A stretch of DNA of 37,699 nt from Rhodospirillales bacterium Ga0074136 (GTDB lineage: Bacteria > Pseudomonadota > Alphaproteobacteria > Acetobacterales > Acetobacteraceae): the NCBI GenBank assembly GCA_001464375.1, contig LNEW01000108.1, positions 1 to 37,699 of the forward strand, given 5' to 3'. Both the position numbers and the translations under genes were made by a program. Below the pieces are notes generated by a model that ran no database searches, was not told the DNA's origin, and was given only the letters and a program-made list of their open reading frames with translations. Each line of letters starts with the position of its first letter. Position 1 is the first letter of the stretch. Shown in pieces: positions 35,377 to 37,699 of this stretch.

Positions 35377-36290
35377 CAATTCCTCCGCGCGATCGCGTAG
35401 CCGGCGAGCGCCCGCATCAGATCGGCACGATCCCCGAGCGCGTCCAGATGCCGGGCGGCCTGTGAGGCCAGACGTTCCGCTTGCGAACGGGCACGGTCGA
35501 TCCCGAGCAGCCCGACCAGCGTCGCCTTGCCGGCCCCGGCATCCTTGCCGGTGCGCTTGCCGGCTTCCTCGGCGGAGACGGTGGCGTCCAGCAGGTCGTC
35601 GGCGATCTGGAAGGCGGCGCCGAGGTCGCGGCCATAGGCGGCAAAGGCGTGGCGCAACTGCATCGGCGCCTTGCCGAGGATGGCGCCGGCCTCGGCCGCG
35701 AATTCGATCAGCTTGCCGGTCTTGAGCATCTGCAGCCGGCCGATCTCGGCCTCCTCCAGCGGTTCGCCGGCCTGTTCGGCCATCATGTCCATCATCTGCC
35801 CGCCGCACATGCCGCGCGGCCCGGCGGCGCGGGCCAGGCCGCGGCAGAGTTCGGCGCGCACGAAGGAATCGGAATGCGCCTCGGGCTCGGCCAGGGCGTA
35901 GAAGGCGTTGGCCTGCAGCGCGTCCCCCGCCAGCACCGCGGTCGCTTCGTCGAAGGCCTTGTGCACGGTGGGCTTGCCGCGGCGCAGATCGTCGTCGTCC
36001 ATGCAGGGCAGGTCGTCATGCACCAGGGAATAGGCGTGCAGCATCTCGACCGCCGCCGCGGTGCGCAAGGCGGCATCGCGCGAGACGCCGAACTGCCGCG
36101 CGCCTTCCAGCACCAGGAAGCCGCGCAGCCGCTTGCCACCGCCGATCGCGGCGTAGCGCATGGCCTCGAACAGCCGCGCCTCCGGGCCCTCGACGCGCGG
36201 GATCAGCATGTCGAGTGCCTGGTCGATCTCGCCGGCGGCCTCGGCCATCGCGGCGCGCAGGGCCTCGGCGGAGGCCGTCACGGTGTCCAT
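35376..36290 (-). CDS. ispA: Farnesyl/geranyl diphosphate synthase (IspA-type polyprenyl synthetase)
   Basis: This 304-residue prenyltransferase condenses isopentenyl diphosphate with allylic diphosphates. The first aspartate-rich motif is in [20 protein letters not shown] and the second in [32 protein letters not shown], and [18 protein letters not shown], are further family blocks. The short-chain FPPS/GPPS type is likely from length. The ATG at 36290 is two bases after the xseB stop, and the stop overlaps the dxs ATG, giving the common xseB-ispA-dxs order. Confidence 0.95.
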   Translation of the reverse strand: MDTVTASAEALRAAMAEAAGEIDQALDMLIPRVEGPEARLFEAMRYAAIGGGKRLRGFLVLEGARQFGVSRDAALRTAAAVEMLHAYSLVHDDLPCMDDDDLRRGKPTVHKAFDEATAVLAGDALQANAFYALAEPEAHSDSFVRAELCRGLARAAGPRGMCGGQMMDMMAEQAGEPLEEAEIGRLQMLKTGKLIEFAAEAGAILGKAPMQLRHAFAAYGRDLGAAFQIADDLLDATVSAEEAGKRTGKDAGAGKATLVGLLGIDRARSQAERLASQAARHLDALGDRADLMRALAGYAIARRN

Positions 36291-36292
36291 GC

Positions 36293-36550
36293 CTATTCCA
36301 CGTCCCGCAATGTCAGCCCGGCGGGCCCTTCGACGATGGCCTGCACCTTCTGCTCGGCCTCGGCCAGCTTGCGCTCGCAATGGGCGCGCAGCGCCGCGCC
36401 GCGCTGATAGGCGGCGACCGAGGCTTCCAGCGCCCCGGCGCCGGATTCCAACGCCTTCACGATGCCTTCGAGCTCGGCCAGCGCCTGCTCGAAGGACAGG
36501 GTTGCGATGTCGGCGGGCATCTCGCCCGCCTCGGTGCGTGTCCTGGCCAT
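36293..36550 (-). CDS. xseB: Exodeoxyribonuclease VII small subunit
   Basis: The product has 85 residues from the ATG at 36550; a TTG nine bases earlier would add three residues. The pattern SFEQALAELEGIVKALESG followed by RGAALRAHCERKLAEAEQKV is typical of XseB, which with XseA degrades single-stranded DNA. It forms one unit with ispA and dxs, a frequent arrangement. Confidence 0.93.
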   Translation of the reverse strand: MARTRTEAGEMPADIATLSFEQALAELEGIVKALESGAGALEASVAAYQRGAALRAHCERKLAEAEQKVQAIVEGPAGLTLRDVE

Positions 36551-36584
36551 GTCAGGCAAGGTTAACAGCCACCCGGGTCCAAGG

Positions 36585-37553
36585 CTATTGCGGCTCGATC
36601 CCGGCCTGGCGGATGGCGTTGGTCCATTTCGTCGTCTCGGCGCGGACGAAGGCGGCGGCCTGCTCCGGCGTGGAGCCGCGGACCGTCATGCCGAGCGCGC
36701 CGGCGAGGCGGGTGCGCATCTCCTCGGTGGCCAGCGCGGCCTGCACGGCGCGGTTGAGCAGCACGATGCGATCCGCCGGCGTGCCGGCGGGGGCGAACAG
36801 GGTGAACCAGGCGATCACCTCGTAGTCCGGCAGGCTGGCGGCCTCGCGCACCGTGGGGACGTCCGGCACGGCGGCGGAGCGTTCGGCCGAGGTCACGCCC
36901 AGGATGCGCAGCGATCCGGCCTGCGCCTGCGGCAGGATCACCGCCTGGTCGGCGATGAACATGTCGACGCGCCCGGCCAGCATGTCCTGCACCGCCAGTG
37001 GCGACGAGCGGTAGGGCACGCCCAGCATGCGCACATTGGCCATGGCGGCGAGCGAGGCGGCGGCGACCTGCTGGGAGGAGGAGGCGGTGGCGTAGGTGAT
37101 CGCCTCCGGCCGCGCGCGCGCCGCGGTGAGGAGGTCAGCCAGCGTGCGGTAGGGGCTGTCGGCCTTCACCGCGACCAGCAGCGGCACGGTGGCGATGGTG
37201 GAGATCGGCGCGAAGGCGTTCTCCATGTCGAAGGGCACCTGGCGGAACAGGGCGCGGGCGGCGGCGTTGGTGGAGTTCGTGCCGACCAGCAGGGTGTTGC
37301 CGTCCGGCGTGGCGCGGGCGACGGCCTCGGCGCCGATCAGGCCGTTCGCGCCGGCGCGGTTCTCGACCACGACGGGCTGGCCGAGGGTGGCGCGCATGCC
37401 CTCGCCGAGCAGGCGGCCGACCGTGTCGGTGGCGGAACCGGGGGCGAAGGGGACGATGGCGCGGATGGGGGCGGTCGGCCAGGCGGGCTGGGCGCGGGTG
37501 GCGGTGGGCAGCAGGGCGGCGGCCGGCAGGGCCAGCAGGGCGCGGCGGTTCAT
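36585..37553 (-). CDS. Bug/TctC-family tripartite tricarboxylate receptor
   Basis: This is a second, distinct Bug receptor of 322 residues. It has a twin-arginine-like start (MNRRALLALPAAALLPTATRA) that serves as signal peptide, then PIRAIVPFAPGSATDTVGRL, GQPVVVENRAGANGLIGAEA and DGNTLLVGTNST. A GGGAGG lies in front of the ATG. As with the receptor at 5.3-6.2 kb, no TctA/TctB genes are adjacent; the ligand is unknown. It lies only 34 bases ahead of xseB on the same strand, so read-through into the isoprenoid block is possible. Confidence 0.93.
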   Translation of the reverse strand: MNRRALLALPAAALLPTATRAQPAWPTAPIRAIVPFAPGSATDTVGRLLGEGMRATLGQPVVVENRAGANGLIGAEAVARATPDGNTLLVGTNSTNAAARALFRQVPFDMENAFAPISTIATVPLLVAVKADSPYRTLADLLTAARARPEAITYATASSSQQVAAASLAAMANVRMLGVPYRSSPLAVQDMLAGRVDMFIADQAVILPQAQAGSLRILGVTSAERSAAVPDVPTVREAASLPDYEVIAWFTLFAPAGTPADRIVLLNRAVQAALATEEMRTRLAGALGMTVRGSTPEQAAAFVRAETTKWTNAIRQAGIEPQ

Positions 37554-37636
37554 GGTGGGTCCTCCCGGGTGTCGCGGGGCGAGATAGGCTGGGGTGGGGG
37601 GCGCGTCCAGGGTGGGGGGCTTCGCTGGTGGGAACA

Positions 37637-37649
37637 GATCACGTTGATC
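37637..37649. promoter_or_regulatory. Small palindrome upstream of the second Bug gene
   Basis: GATCA-CGT-TGATC lies 84 bases before the receptor start codon, in the last 150 bases of the window, which hold no gene I can support. It could be an operator, but 5-bp arms can arise by chance. Confidence 0.25.
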
Positions 37650-37699
37650 GCGGTGTCCGACGAACGTAATGCGCCTTTGGTTGTCCCTTCGCTGGACTG

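Overview
The window is very GC-rich, with dense, mostly overlapping genes and no tRNA, rRNA, CRISPR array or transposase that I can see. Two Bug-type periplasmic receptors, an AerR/PpaA-like B12-binding protein, an xseB-ispA-dxs-tlyA neighbourhood and the overall style suggest an alphaproteobacterium of the Acetobacteraceae/Rhodospirillales (Roseomonas-like). That placement is inference; no marker rRNA is present.

Layout. (1) 1-2.6 kb: the 3' end of htpX, a 133-bp tandem repeat with hairpins, then glnK-amtB on the minus strand behind a sigma-54-like promoter. amtB is frameshifted. (2) 2.7-7 kb: a UbiH-family hydroxylase, two small paralogous one-helix membrane proteins, a Bug receptor and a small secreted protein. 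(3) 7-25.3 kb: a large exopolysaccharide/capsule locus built around a divergent promoter at about 18.3 kb. Leftward run a heparinase-like enzyme, a Wzz-like co-polymerase, an O-antigen ligase/polymerase, a PglC-like phosphoglycosyl transferase, a DegT aminotransferase, two GT4 glycosyltransferases flanking a UDP-GlcNAc 2-epimerase, and an acyl-CoA synthetase. Rightward run a six-SLBB export protein, YjbH and a WecA-like transferase, followed by a convergent, frameshifted YjbF/GfcB lipoprotein. (4) 25.5-27.8 kb: a two-gene unit for an EF-hand protein and a secreted five-repeat protein of unknown family. (5) 28-31.6 kb: an isolated FliI, HMG-CoA lyase, a trypsin-like lipoprotein and a 45-residue ORF. 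(6) 31.6-37.6 kb: a minus-strand isoprenoid block (xseB, ispA, frameshifted dxs), a B12-binding regulator candidate with a palindromic upstream region, tlyA, and a second Bug receptor.

The most unusual feature is a pair of 213-bp hairpin-rich elements in inverted orientation on either side of yjbH. They align without gaps, differ at 17 positions, and every difference inside a stem keeps pairing; three base pairs show two-sided compensatory changes. One copy is exactly 71 codons long and lies in frame at the 5' end of yjbH, apparently splitting its signal peptide from the upstream start codon. This resembles, by analogy only, the in-frame palindromic elements of Rickettsia.

Three genes (amtB, dxs, yjbF/gfcB) are broken by a frameshift. 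Two of these breaks look like losses of about 20 nt in highly conserved stretches, so assembly error must be excluded before calling them true pseudogenes.
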